Shown piece after piece: positions 1 to 8,373 of a stretch of DNA of 41,526 nt. The translations under genes and the position numbers were made by a program. The stretch lies in the NCBI RefSeq assembly GCF_000174195.1, contig NZ_ACFY01000023.1, forward strand, positions 1 through 41,526, written 5' to 3'. Source of the stretch: Roseburia inulinivorans DSM 16841. GTDB lineage: Bacteria; Bacillota; Clostridia; Lachnospirales; Lachnospiraceae. The notes under the pieces were generated by a model. The model made no database searches. It saw only the letters and a program-made list of their open reading frames with translations, and was not told the origin of the DNA. Numbering within the stretch: position 1 is the stretch's first letter; each line of letters starts with the position of its first letter.

Positions 1-26
1 AATTTGGCTTAATTATAAAATTTTTG

Positions 27-56
27 TTTACAAATACAGAAAGACTGTGTTATACT
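27..56 (+). promoter_or_regulatory. Promoter for rpsO
   Basis: A -35-like TTTACA at 27-32 lies 18 bp before a -10 TATACT at 51-56. A TGT triplet directly upstream of the -10 gives an extended -10. This places the transcript start near 63 and leaves a leader of about 95 nt before rpsO. The call rests on consensus matching only. Confidence 0.6.
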
Positions 57-62
57 ATTCAG

Positions 63-159
63 GCATGAGTTTAGCCCATATTCGGTGAATGGACACTCCG
101 ACCTTTCGCTGAGTATCATGTTTTATTGGGTGATTAAGAATAAGAAGGAGGATCATAAC
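63..159 (+). promoter_or_regulatory. rpsO 5' leader, candidate S15 autoregulatory region
   Basis: About 95 nt of untranslated leader separate the promoter from rpsO. CGGTG at 83-87 can pair with a CA..CCG segment at 94-100 with a two-base bulge, and CCCA at 75-78 can pair with TGGG at 127-130. S15 represses its own mRNA through leader structures in several bacterial groups. I cannot match this leader to a specific known class by eye, so the regulatory role is inference. The ribosome binding site AAGGAGG lies at about 144-150. Confidence 0.3.
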
Positions 160-426
160 ATGATCGCAAAAGAAAAGAAACAGGAAATTATCGCTAAATA
201 CGGTAGAACAGCAAACGATACTGGATCTCCAGAGGTACAGGTAGCTCTTTTAACAGCCCGTATCACAGAGTTAACAGATCACTTAAAAGAGAACCCAAAT
301 GATCATCATTCCAGAAGAGGTCTTCTGAAAATGGTAGGTCAGAGACGTGGTTTACTTGCTTACTTAAAGAAAATCGATATCGAGAGATACCGTGCATTGA
401 TCGACAGCTTAGGCTTAAGAAAGTAA
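160..426 (+). CDS. rpsO: 30S ribosomal protein S15
   Basis: This 88-residue protein is the primary 16S rRNA-binding protein S15, which nucleates assembly of the 30S platform. Typical S15 features are present: the N-terminal [11 protein letters not shown] segment, [14 protein letters not shown], the conserved [16 protein letters not shown] rRNA-contact region (here [15 protein letters not shown]) and a C-terminal [12 protein letters not shown]. The length matches the usual 88-89 residues. I chose the ATG at 160 because AAGGAGG sits about 9 bp upstream; an in-frame upstream extension has no family support. The gene has its own promoter and terminator and is followed by pnp, the order common in Firmicutes and proteobacteria. 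Confidence 0.97.
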   Translation: MIAKEKKQEIIAKYGRTANDTGSPEVQVALLTARITELTDHLKENPNDHHSRRGLLKMVGQRRGLLAYLKKIDIERYRALIDSLGLRK

Positions 427-442
427 TAGTAGGTATAAGCAG

Positions 443-475
443 AATAGAGCGGAGTTTTCACCGCTCTATTTTTTT
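443..475 (+). terminator. Rho-independent terminator of rpsO
   Basis: A perfect 10-bp stem (AATAGAGCGG at 443-452 with CCGCTCTATT at 461-470) has an 8-nt loop and runs into seven T residues. It ends rpsO transcription just before the pnp promoter. Confidence 0.9.
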
Positions 476-477
476 GC

Positions 478-506
478 TTGTATATTCCGAATATTTCTAG
501 TACAAT
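478..506 (+). promoter_or_regulatory. Promoter for pnp
   Basis: TTGTAT at 478-483 and TACAAT at 501-506 are separated by exactly 17 bp. The -35 box abuts the T-tract of the rpsO terminator. The predicted start near 512 lies immediately upstream of the long pnp leader hairpin. Confidence 0.6.
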
Positions 507-515
507 AAAACGAGG

Positions 516-593
516 CAGAAGTCTAAATACCCGAGACCACTGAAGGGTACATGGCGGACAGGCATGTATGGTTCAGTAGTTTCGGTACTTCTG
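516..593 (+). promoter_or_regulatory. Long stem-loop in the pnp leader
   Basis: Three nested stems form one long hairpin. The outer stem is CAGAAGT (516-522) with ACTTCTG (587-593). The middle stem is CCGAGACCACTGAA (531-544) with TTCAGTAGTTTCGG (572-585), with one GU pair and one mismatch. The inner stem is TACATG (548-553) with CATGTA (563-568). In E. coli, the pnp leader forms a long duplex that RNase III cuts and PNPase degrades, giving autocontrol. An equivalent role here is inference from position and shape. No U-tract follows, so it is not a terminator. Confidence 0.6.
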
Positions 594-645
594 TTTTAGT
601 CACACAGTATGCTGTGGCGTATACAAAATTTAAAGGAGAGAAAAC

Positions 646-2739
646 ATGTATAAAAGTTTTTCAATGGAACTTGCCGGCAGAACTCTTACGGTAGATATCG
701 GAAGAGTGTGTGCACAGGCAAACGGCGCTGCATTGATCAAATATGGTGAGACAACTGTATTATCTACTGTAGTAGCATCAGACAAGCCAAGAGATGGAGT
801 AGATTTCTTCCCATTAAGCGTAGAGTTCGAGGAGAAAATGTACGCAGTAGGAAAGATCCCAGGCGGTTTCAATAAGAGAGAGGGAAAAGCATCTGAGAAT
901 GCAATCCTTACTTCCCGCGTTATCGACCGTCCAATGAGACCATTATTCCCTAAGGATTATCGTAACGATGTTACTTTGAATAACATGGTAATGTCCGTAG
1001 ATCCAGAGTGCCGCCCTGAGGTGGTTGGTATGATCGGTTCTGCACTTGTAACAACCATGTCAGATATCCCATTCGATGGACCATGTGCCATGACTCAGAT
1101 GGGTATGGTAGACGGTGAGTTCATCGTAAACCCATCCCAGAAAGTATGGGATGAAGGCGATTTACAGTTAACAGTCGCTTCTACCAGAACAAAAGTTATC
1201 ATGATCGAAGCCGGAGCAAATGAAATCCCGGAAGAGAAAATGATCGAAGCAATCTACAAATGCCATGATGTAAACCAGACAATTATCCAGTTTATGGATA
1301 AGATCGTTGCGGAATGTGGCAAACCAAAACATGAATACACAAGCTGTGCAATCCCGGATGAGATGTTTGCTGCAATGAAAGAGATTGTGACTCCGGAAGA
1401 TATGGAGAACGCAGTTTTCACGGATGAAAAACAGAAACGTGAAGAGAACATCCGTGAGATCACAGATAAATTGGCAGAGGCATTTGCCGATAAGGAAGAA
1501 TGGCTTGCTGTTTTAGGTGAGGCCGTTTACCAGTATCAGAAAAAGACAGTACGTAAGATGATCTTAAAAGATCACAAACGTCCAGATGGCCGTGCAATCA
1601 ACCAGATCCGTCCATTGGCAGCAGAAGTTGATCTGATTCCTAGAGTACATGGTTCTGCAATGTTTACCCGTGGACAGACACAGATCTGTGATGTTGTTAC
1701 ATTGGCTCCATTATCTGAAGTACAGAAGATTGATGGACTTGATGCAAATATTACAACAAAGAGATATATTCATCAGTATAATTTCCCTGCATACTCTGTA
1801 GGTGAGACAAAAGTATCCCGTGGCCCGGGACGTCGTGAGATTGGACACGGAGCACTTGCTGAGAAAGCACTTGTTGCAGTACTTCCTTCTGAGGAGGAAT
1901 TCCCATATGCAATCCGTGCGGTATCCGAGACATTTGAGTCTAACGGTTCTACTTCCATGGCATCTACCTGTGCATCCTGTATGGCACTTATGGCTGCAGG
2001 TGTACCAATCAAATCCATGGTAGCAGGTATCTCCTGTGGTCTTGTAACAGGTGATACAGATGATGATTATATCGTACTTACGGATATTCAGGGACTTGAG
2101 GACTTCTTCGGAGACATGGACTTTAAAGTAACCGGTACCCATAAAGGTATCACAGCAATCCAGATGGATATTAAGATCCATGGTCTGACAAGACCAATCG
2201 TAGAGGAGGCAATTGCAAGAACACGTGAGGCAAGACTTTACATTATGGATGAAGTAATGTCCAAAGCAATTTCAAAACCTCGTAAAGAAGTTGGTGCATA
2301 CGCTCCTAAGATCATCCAGATTCAGATCGATCCAAATAAGATCGGTGATGTGGTTGGTCAGAAAGGTAAGACCATCAACGAGATCATTGCCCGCACAGAT
2401 GTCAAGATCGACATTACAGATGAGGGTGCAGTATCTGTATGTGGAACAGACAAAGAGAAGATGGCGGAAGCAATCGACATGATCAAGACGATCACAACTG
2501 ATTTTGAGGAAGGTCAGATCTTCACCGGAACAGTTGTAAGCATCAAAGAGTTTGGTGCATTTATCGAGTTCGCTCCTGGAAAAGAAGGAATGGTACACAT
2601 TTCCAAGATTTCCAAAGAGAGAATCAATCGTGTAGAAGATGTTCTTACATTAGGTGATAAAGTAACAGTTGTCTGCCTTGGAAAAGATAAGATGGGAAGA
2701 ATCAGCTTCTCCATGAAAGATGTTCCAGAGAACAACTAA
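646..2739 (+). CDS. pnp: Polynucleotide phosphorylase (PNPase)
   Basis: This 697-residue protein is a 3'-5' exoribonuclease that phosphorolyses RNA to nucleoside diphosphates and can also add 3' tails. It acts as a trimer in the cytosol and the degradosome. Domain order is complete: first RNase PH domain (about 10-140), helical linker, second RNase PH domain (about 310-540, including the FTRGQTQ and SETFESNGSTSMAS segments of the catalytic core), KH domain with GXXG loop (VGQKGKTI, about 570-580), and a C-terminal S1 domain (TGTVVSIKEFGAFIEFAPGKEGMVH, about 628-690). The length is normal for the family. The ATG at 646 follows AAAGGAGAG. It is transcribed alone, downstream of rpsO and a long leader hairpin. 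Confidence 0.98.
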   Translation: MYKSFSMELAGRTLTVDIGRVCAQANGAALIKYGETTVLSTVVASDKPRDGVDFFPLSVEFEEKMYAVGKIPGGFNKREGKASENAILTSRVIDRPMRPLFPKDYRNDVTLNNMVMSVDPECRPEVVGMIGSALVTTMSDIPFDGPCAMTQMGMVDGEFIVNPSQKVWDEGDLQLTVASTRTKVIMIEAGANEIPEEKMIEAIYKCHDVNQTIIQFMDKIVAECGKPKHEYTSCAIPDEMFAAMKEIVTPEDMENAVFTDEKQKREENIREITDKLAEAFADKEEWLAVLGEAVYQYQKKTVRKMILKDHKRPDGRAINQIRPLAAEVDLIPRVHGSAMFTRGQTQICDVVTLAPLSEVQKIDGLDANITTKRYIHQYNFPAYSVGETKVSRGPGRREIGHGALAEKALVAVLPSEEEFPYAIRAVSETFESNGSTSMASTCASCMALMAAGVPIKSMVAGISCGLVTGDTDDDYIVLTDIQGLEDFFGDMDFKVTGTHKGITAIQMDIKIHGLTRPIVEEAIARTREARLYIMDEVMSKAISKPRKEVGAYAPKIIQIQIDPNKIGDVVGQKGKTINEIIARTDVKIDITDEGAVSVCGTDKEKMAEAIDMIKTITTDFEEGQIFTGTVVSIKEFGAFIEFAPGKEGMVHISKISKERINRVEDVLTLGDKVTVVCLGKDKMGRISFSMKDVPENN

Positions 2740-2767
2740 TAAACGAATAAAATAGAAAAAATAATAT

Positions 2768-2820
2768 GTGAGGTGTTTTCCAAAAGTGTTACTTTCGGGG
2801 AATACCTCATTTTGTTTGAC
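2768..2820 (+). terminator. Rho-independent terminator of pnp
   Basis: TGAGGTGTTTTCC (from about 2768) pairs over 13 positions, including GU pairs, with GGGGAATACCTCA. The loop is about 15 nt and ATTTTGTTT follows. A second smaller inverted repeat, ACAATAG (2819-2825) with CTATTGT (2847-2853), follows immediately and has only a poor T-tract. Confidence 0.7.
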
Positions 2821-2914
2821 AATAGAATGTTCGCGGAGCGTGCATGCTATTGTTTTGGCTTTGTCACTGGAAGTTTCTGATTTTCATATACTGATAGAAA
2901 AAAGGATAACATTT

Positions 2915-3823
2915 ATGGATCGAGTGAAACGTGTCATTCATTGTGACCGTGCATATAAAATGGGCTTGAACGGCAAAAATATCACTGTGGCGGTCATGGA
3001 TACCGGGATTGCCCCACATCTGGACTTTGACCAGAGAATTTTACATTTTGAGGATTTCTGCCAGAAGAAACTTGCGGCGTATGATGATAATGGGCATGGA
3101 ACACATGTCGCAGGAATCATTGGCGGCAGTGGACTGATGTCTAAGGATAAGCGTGGCGTGCGGCTGTTAAGCGGGGTGGCGCCAGGGGTTCGTTTTGTGG
3201 TACTAAAAGTATTGGACCAGAAGGGGAACGGAGTTACCAGCCATGTGTTAGAGGGAATGGACTGGCTTTTACAAAACAGGGAGAAATATCAGGTGAAAAT
3301 TTTAAATATTTCAGTCGGGATGATGGCAAGTGCAGGAAAAAATGAGCAGGAGCAGCTGCTTCACGCTGTGGACGAGGCGTGGAATCAGGGAATCATGGTG
3401 GTGACAGCGGCGGGAAATAATGGCCCAAAGGAAAACTCTGTCACAATTCCGGGAATTTCCAGAAAAGTGCTGACGGTCGGAAGCTGGGATGATAATGTGA
3501 CAGAAACAGGAAACAGTGGGAGACTGACAAAAAATTACAGCGGATTCGGGCCGACGGAATGCTGTATCGTGAAACCGGAAGTCCTTGCACCTGGAACAAA
3601 TGTGAAAAGCTGCAGTAAAGATGCAAAGGGATATATTGTGAAAAGCGGAACCTCAATGGCTGCACCGGTAGTTTCCGGAGCGATCGCACTTGCATATCAG
3701 AAATACCCGGATTATACGCCGACAGAGATGAAACTTAAACTCTATGAAAGTGTATATCCGAGAGGGGAGCAGATTGGCAGAAAATGCTGGGGAATGCTAC
3801 ATGTGAACAATCTTGTAGTTTGA
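2915..3823 (+). CDS. Intracellular subtilisin-like serine protease (peptidase S8)
   Basis: This 302-residue subtilase has the full catalytic triad: Asp29 in VAVMDTGI, His61 in DDNGHGTHVAGI, and Ser near 247 in SGTSMAAPVVSG. The oxyanion-hole Asn is in TAAGNNGP. No signal peptide or propeptide is seen, so it probably acts in the cytosol, like Bacillus AprX/Isp-type enzymes; that comparison is inference. I chose the ATG at 2915 because AAAGGAT lies upstream and because the in-frame extension runs through the pnp terminator. It is followed after 50 bp by cardiolipin synthase. No clear separate promoter was found. Natural substrates cannot be told from sequence. Confidence 0.9.
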   Translation: MDRVKRVIHCDRAYKMGLNGKNITVAVMDTGIAPHLDFDQRILHFEDFCQKKLAAYDDNGHGTHVAGIIGGSGLMSKDKRGVRLLSGVAPGVRFVVLKVLDQKGNGVTSHVLEGMDWLLQNREKYQVKILNISVGMMASAGKNEQEQLLHAVDEAWNQGIMVVTAAGNNGPKENSVTIPGISRKVLTVGSWDDNVTETGNSGRLTKNYSGFGPTECCIVKPEVLAPGTNVKSCSKDAKGYIVKSGTSMAAPVVSGAIALAYQKYPDYTPTEMKLKLYESVYPRGEQIGRKCWGMLHVNNLVV

Positions 3824-3873
3824 CATTTTCATTTTCTGATATTAGAATAATCGGAAAGGGGCGAAGAATACAG

Positions 3874-5409
3874 ATGAAAAAAATAGCACATTTATTATTA
3901 GGAAGATTTTCAATCGTTGCAGTTTCCATTATTCTCCAGTTTTTATGGCTTGTAATGGTCATGTATCAGTTCAGTTATCAGTTCACATATGCAAATCTTG
4001 CGATCAGGACAATCGCAATTATTGTGGTGCTGGTGATCGTAAACCGTTGGACGAATCCAGCAAATAAACTTTCGTGGACATTCATTATCCTGCTGTCCCC
4101 GGTGCTTGGACTGTTATTATATATGATTTTTGGCAGATCAAGTCTTACGAAGAAAACACAGGAACGTATGGATTCCGTGAACCGGGAGGTGAGTGCATGC
4201 CTTTATCAGACACCGGAGATCAAAGAACAGTTAGCGAGAGAGGATCTTTCTGTTTATCGTCAGTCCAGATATATCAATGACTGGGCAGGATTTCCGCTTT
4301 ATCATAATACGTCCACAAAATATTACAGCTGTGGAGAAGAGATGTTCCCGGATATGCTTGCAGATCTGGAAAAGGCAGAACATTTTATTTTTCTGGAATA
4401 TTTTATCGTAGATCAGGGAGTGATGTTTGACCGCATCGTGGAGGTACTTGAGCAAAAAAGCAAAGAGGGTGTGGATGTCCGGCTGATTTATGACGATATC
4501 GGCTGCATCAATACACTGCCGCCAAAATATTATAAGGTATTGCAGGCAAAAGGCATTAAGTGTGCAGCATTTAACCCATTCCGCCCGATCATGTCCGTTG
4601 TTATGAATAACCGGGATCACCGGAAGATTTTTGTGGTTGATGGAAAAGTTGGATTTACCGGAGGAATCAATCTTGCGGATGAATATATCAATGTGGCGTC
4701 ACGGTTTGGCTACTGGAAAGATACAGGGATCCGGTTAGCGGGCGAAGCTGTGTGGAGTATGACTGTGATGTTTCTGGAAATGTGGAATTACATCAACCAT
4801 TCCTCTGAGGATTACAAACAGTTCATGCCACAGGTATACCAGAAAGAACCTTTTGAGGGAGACGGCTTTGTACAGCCTTATGGTGATACACCGTTGGATC
4901 ATGAGACAGTAGGAGAGAATATTTATCTGAATATTATCAACCATGCAGAGCGGTATGTGTATATTTTTACGCCGTATCTGATCATTGACAATGAGATGCT
5001 GGTGAGTTTGTGCAACGCTGCAAAGCGTGGTGTGGATGTGCGGATCGTGACACCGGGAATCCCGGATAAGAAAATGATTTTCCTTTTGACGCAGTCCCAT
5101 TATGAACCGCTGCTCAAATGTGGTGTAAAAATTTATCAGTATACACCTGGTTTTATTCATGCCAAGAGTTTTCTCTGTGATGATAAGATTGGAACTGTGG
5201 GAAGTATCAATCTGGATTACCGCAGTCTGTTCCTGCATTTTGAGTGTGGTGTGTTTATGTATAAAACGAAAGCCTTGATGCAGTTGAAAGAGGACTGTAT
5301 GGATACTTTTGCGGCTTCCGAGGAAATGACATTGGAATTCTGCAGAGGTCAGAATGTGTTCATTCGTATTTTCCAGGGCATGATGCGTCTGTTTGCACCG
5401 TTGCTGTAA
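3874..5409 (+). CDS. cls: Cardiolipin synthase
   Basis: This 511-residue membrane enzyme joins two phosphatidylglycerol molecules to make cardiolipin and glycerol. Two N-terminal membrane segments (about 12-32 and 42-58) are followed by a third hydrophobic stretch (about 68-86). Two phospholipase D (HKD) motifs follow: HRKIFVVDG with its His at residue 249, and HAKSFLCDD with its His at residue 429. Each is followed by the usual GSINLD/GGINLAD segment. The length fits the bacterial Cls family (about 480-520). I chose the start at 3874 because MKKIAHLLLGRF is a typical Cls N-terminus; AAAGGGG lies about 12 bp upstream, slightly far. Confidence 0.95.
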   Translation: MKKIAHLLLGRFSIVAVSIILQFLWLVMVMYQFSYQFTYANLAIRTIAIIVVLVIVNRWTNPANKLSWTFIILLSPVLGLLLYMIFGRSSLTKKTQERMDSVNREVSACLYQTPEIKEQLAREDLSVYRQSRYINDWAGFPLYHNTSTKYYSCGEEMFPDMLADLEKAEHFIFLEYFIVDQGVMFDRIVEVLEQKSKEGVDVRLIYDDIGCINTLPPKYYKVLQAKGIKCAAFNPFRPIMSVVMNNRDHRKIFVVDGKVGFTGGINLADEYINVASRFGYWKDTGIRLAGEAVWSMTVMFLEMWNYINHSSEDYKQFMPQVYQKEPFEGDGFVQPYGDTPLDHETVGENIYLNIINHAERYVYIFTPYLIIDNEMLVSLCNAAKRGVDVRIVTPGIPDKKMIFLLTQSHYEPLLKCGVKIYQYTPGFIHAKSFLCDDKIGTVGSINLDYRSLFLHFECGVFMYKTKALMQLKEDCMDTFAASEEMTLEFCRGQNVFIRIFQGMMRLFAPLL

Positions 5410-5417
5410 AATGGTAA

Positions 5418-5463
5418 CAAAGGGTGGAGAGCCGGTGATAGGTTTCTCTGCCCTTTGCTTTTT
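5418..5463 (+). terminator. Terminator of cls, possibly bidirectional
   Basis: CAAAGGG (5418-5424) pairs with CCCTTTG (5451-5457), with a further GAGAG/CTCT pairing inside, and CTTTTTG follows. Read from the other strand, the same stem is followed by TTACCATTTT, so it may also stop the convergent D,D-carboxypeptidase gene. Confidence 0.65.
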
Positions 5464-5506
5464 GATACAGTTTATTTACATTTTGTTCCGGTAATAATTC
5501 GCAGAT

Positions 5507-6772
5507 TTATGGCAGGTACATTTGCAGTGATTCCATAAAATAATCTTTGTAGACAGCGGCGGCAATATCCTCGCTGCATAAAATGTCGACCGTTCCAAGT
5601 TCCCTGTCGCCCAGTTTATAGACAGCGCGCCCGATGACATCACCGGATGCAACCGGGGCTTCCACAGATTCCGGCAGTTCCAGTTCTTTAGTGATACCGG
5701 AGAGATCGGAACCGTCTGTAACCACATATTGAAATGGGGAGCGGTAGCAGAGAGAGACTTCATCGGAAATTCCTTTTTTTAATGGGAGTGCGGCGAGTGT
5801 GTCGGTGTTCTCATCCGAATAAATCCGACATTTGGAAAAACCGTAATTTAAAAGTGTGGCTGCATCGGCAAACCGGATCTTAAAATCCGGGGCGGCCATG
5901 ACGACTGCAATCAGTTCCATGCCGTCCTTTACTGCGGTGGCGGAGACACAGTACTTTGCAAGGCTCGTCGAGCCGGTCTTAAGCCCGGTTGCATACTGAT
6001 ATTGCCGGATCAGCTTGTTGGTGTTTGTCAGACCAAATTCCTCCGAACCGCGTCTTGTGACGTGCGTGATCGTATCCATCCAGATGGTAGAATAATCATG
6101 GATCTGTGGGTATTTCGTGGTCAGCTCGCGGGACATCAGGGCAACATCATAGGCGCTTGTCATATGTCCGTCAACGTCAAGACCACAACAATTTACAAAT
6201 GTAGTGTCGTTCATGCCAAGTCCTTTGGCACGCTCATTCATTTTTTCTACGAAAGCGGCTTCACTGCCGCAGATAAATTCCGCCATGGCAACGCATGCGT
6301 CATTGGCACTTGCGATGCTGATACATTTGATCATGGTGTCGACGGTCTGCGTTTCATTCGGTTCCAAAAAGACCTGCGAGCCACCCATGCTGGCAGCGTA
6401 TTCTGACACGGTGACAGTATCTTCTAAAGAAATCTGACCGGATTCGATCGCGTCAAAAATGAGAATTAGCGTCATGATTTTCGTGATACTTGCAGGGCGG
6501 AGGACTGTATGGGAATTTTTTTCATACAGAATCGTTCCGGTAGATGCTTCCATGAGAAGAACGCTCGGGGCAGACAGATTGAGAACGTCAGACGAATCAG
6601 CCGCCGGAGTGGATTCCGCCGGTGTCTCGGAAAGAACAAAGGTTCTCTCAAAGGAAAAAATGTTTTTTGGGAGAATATTGTCCTGACACAAAAAATGGTA
6701 CGGTGACAGGAGGGAAAAACTGCTTCCAAGGAGCAGGTTTGCAGAAAGAAGGGCAGAGCATAACAGGCGCAT
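5507..6772 (-). CDS. D-alanyl-D-alanine carboxypeptidase (DacF-like, S11 family)
   Basis: This 421-residue low-molecular-weight penicillin-binding protein trims the terminal D-Ala from peptidoglycan stem peptides outside the membrane. The three active-site motifs are present: SITK (Ser95-Lys98), SAN (155-157) and KTG (265-267). An N-terminal hydrophobic signal segment covers about residues 3-23, and a PBP5-like C-terminal domain covers roughly 320-410. The gene is convergent with cls and divergent from scpA, separated from scpA by 216 bp. A second, different S11 carboxypeptidase lies just beyond scpB. The predicted protein lacks a strong positively charged N-terminus, so the exact start is less certain than the family call. 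Confidence 0.92.
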   Translation of the reverse strand: MRLLCSALLSANLLLGSSFSLLSPYHFLCQDNILPKNIFSFERTFVLSETPAESTPAADSSDVLNLSAPSVLLMEASTGTILYEKNSHTVLRPASITKIMTLILIFDAIESGQISLEDTVTVSEYAASMGGSQVFLEPNETQTVDTMIKCISIASANDACVAMAEFICGSEAAFVEKMNERAKGLGMNDTTFVNCCGLDVDGHMTSAYDVALMSRELTTKYPQIHDYSTIWMDTITHVTRRGSEEFGLTNTNKLIRQYQYATGLKTGSTSLAKYCVSATAVKDGMELIAVVMAAPDFKIRFADAATLLNYGFSKCRIYSDENTDTLAALPLKKGISDEVSLCYRSPFQYVVTDGSDLSGITKELELPESVEAPVASGDVIGRAVYKLGDRELGTVDILCSEDIAAAVYKDYFMESLQMYLP

Positions 6773-6912
6773 TTGGGATACCTCCGAAAATTTTGGGTTT
6801 CAGTGTCACATATCTGCAAAAAGGCGCAGCCTGCGACGTTTCTACTTCATTTTAGCCGGAGAACCTGTACATTATGCTTGCTTTTTTTCGGTTTCCATAT
6901 AAAATTGATACG

Positions 6913-6941
6913 TTGCGATTTACAAATTAAATTCTTATGGT
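6913..6941 (+). promoter_or_regulatory. Possible promoter for scpA-scpB
   Basis: TTGCGA (6913-6918) and TATGGT (6936-6941) are 17 bp apart, in the 216-bp divergent gap between the carboxypeptidase gene and scpA. The match is moderate. The rest of this gap shows no gene. Confidence 0.35.
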
Positions 6942-6988
6942 TTGTGTCATGGCAGACCGGACGAAACATTGCAAGGAAGTTATCATAT

Positions 6989-7738
6989 ATGGAGCTGACG
7001 GTAAAACTTCAGGTGTTTGAAGGTCCACTGGATCTGCTTTTACATCTGTTGGAAAAAAATAAAGTGAATATTTATGATATCCCGATTGTAGAGATCACGA
7101 ATCAGTACATGGAATATATCGCGGAGATGAAGCGGAATGACTTAAATGTCATGAGTGAATTTCTGGTCATGGCTGCCACGTTGATCGATATTAAGTCCAG
7201 GATGCTGCTTCCGAAGAAAGAATCCGAGGAGGAAGAGGAGGAAGATCCGAGGGCAGAACTTGTACAGCAGCTGCTGGAGTACAAGATGTACAAGTGCATG
7301 GCTTATGAACTCAGGGACAGACAGATGGATGCGGAGCAGGTGTTTTTTAAGGAACCTACGATCCCACCGGAAGTTGCAGAGTATGAGGAACCGGTAGATC
7401 TTGCAGAATTAGTCGGGGATATGAATCTGGCAAAGCTCGATCAGATTTTTAAGTCCATTATGAAAAAACAGGTGGATAAGATTGACCCGGTGCGTTCGAA
7501 GTTTGGTAAGATCGAGAAGGAAGAAGTTTCACTTTCGGATAAGATGCTGTATGTGGAGGACTTCTGCAAAACACACAGAAATTTCAGCTTCCGCAACCTT
7601 CTGGAAGCGCAGGCGAGCAAGGTGGAAGTGATTGTTACTTTTTTGGCAATATTAGAGCTGATGAAGGTGGGAAAGATTTTTATCTCACAGGAACACACTT
7701 TTGATGATATTAAGATAGAATCGAAAATGGCCGCTTAA
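6989..7738 (+). CDS. scpA: Segregation and condensation protein A (kleisin)
   Basis: This 249-residue protein is the kleisin subunit of the SMC-ScpAB condensin complex, which compacts and segregates the chromosome. The family signature FEGPLDLLLHLLEKNKVNIYDIPI is at the N-terminus. A Glu-rich acidic linker (ESEEEEEEDPRAE, about 79-91) follows, then a C-terminal winged-helix region ending EHTFDDIKIE. The length fits ScpA. I chose the ATG at 6989 because AAGGAAG lies about 9 bp upstream and the next residues match the family N-terminus; the longer in-frame reading upstream has no homology flavour. scpB follows 29 bp downstream, the usual pairing. Confidence 0.95.
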   Translation: MELTVKLQVFEGPLDLLLHLLEKNKVNIYDIPIVEITNQYMEYIAEMKRNDLNVMSEFLVMAATLIDIKSRMLLPKKESEEEEEEDPRAELVQQLLEYKMYKCMAYELRDRQMDAEQVFFKEPTIPPEVAEYEEPVDLAELVGDMNLAKLDQIFKSIMKKQVDKIDPVRSKFGKIEKEEVSLSDKMLYVEDFCKTHRNFSFRNLLEAQASKVEVIVTFLAILELMKVGKIFISQEHTFDDIKIESKMAA

Positions 7739-7767
7739 CAGGTCTTGATGGCATAGGGAATAGATGA

Positions 7768-8337
7768 ATGGAAGAAAAGAATTATGAAGCGATTGTGGAG
7801 GCAATCCTTTTTACCATGGGAGAATCCGTGGAACTGGAAAAAATTGCCGCTGCATTGGAATTAGATAAAAAAGAGACAAAGAAAATTATTGAGAATCTCA
7901 TGAAAGAATATGAGAAGCCGAGCATTGGCATGAAGATCATCGAGCTGGACGGAGCCTATCAGATGTGCACGAAAAGCGAAATGTATGAGTACCTGATACG
8001 GATTGCTAAGCAGCCGAAAAAACATGTGCTCACGGATGTACTTTTAGAGACACTCTCTATTATTGCGTACAAGCAGCCAATCACAAAGGTGGAGATTGAG
8101 AAGATCCGCGGTGTTTCCTGCGACCATGCGGTCAACAAGTTAGTCGAGTACAATCTGGTGAAGGAACTCGGCAGATTAGATGCACCGGGACGTCCGCTTT
8201 TGTTTGGCACAACGGAGGAGTTCTTAAGAAGCTTTGGTGTGCAGTCCCTGGATGAACTGCCAATGTTAGATCAGGTTCAGATCGAGGAGTTCAAGCAGGA
8301 AGCAGAAGAAGAGATGAAAGTAAAACTGGATATATAA
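7768..8337 (+). CDS. scpB: Segregation and condensation protein B
   Basis: This 189-residue protein is the ScpB subunit that dimerises and binds ScpA in the SMC condensin complex. It contains two winged-helix domains. The recognisable family core is LLETLSIIAYKQPITKVEIEKIRGVSCDHAVNKLVEYNLVKE followed by GRPLLFGTTEEFLRSFG. The length is normal. It sits directly after scpA and 36 bp before the second carboxypeptidase gene, probably in one transcription unit. Confidence 0.95.
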   Translation: MEEKNYEAIVEAILFTMGESVELEKIAAALELDKKETKKIIENLMKEYEKPSIGMKIIELDGAYQMCTKSEMYEYLIRIAKQPKKHVLTDVLLETLSIIAYKQPITKVEIEKIRGVSCDHAVNKLVEYNLVKELGRLDAPGRPLLFGTTEEFLRSFGVQSLDELPMLDQVQIEEFKQEAEEEMKVKLDI

Positions 8338-8373
8338 GGGAAAAAGCATACCATATTTCATTTCTGCATATAG

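Noticed and set aside
1711..2181. A 156-residue open frame antisense to pnp, rich in Cys
   Set aside because: It is a shadow of strongly conserved pnp coding sequence, without a ribosome binding site or recognisable domain.
2819..2853. ACAATAG/CTATTGT hairpin as a second pnp terminator or protease operator
   Set aside because: The stem is short, lacks a T-run and has no sign of regulatory use; mentioned only with the main terminator.
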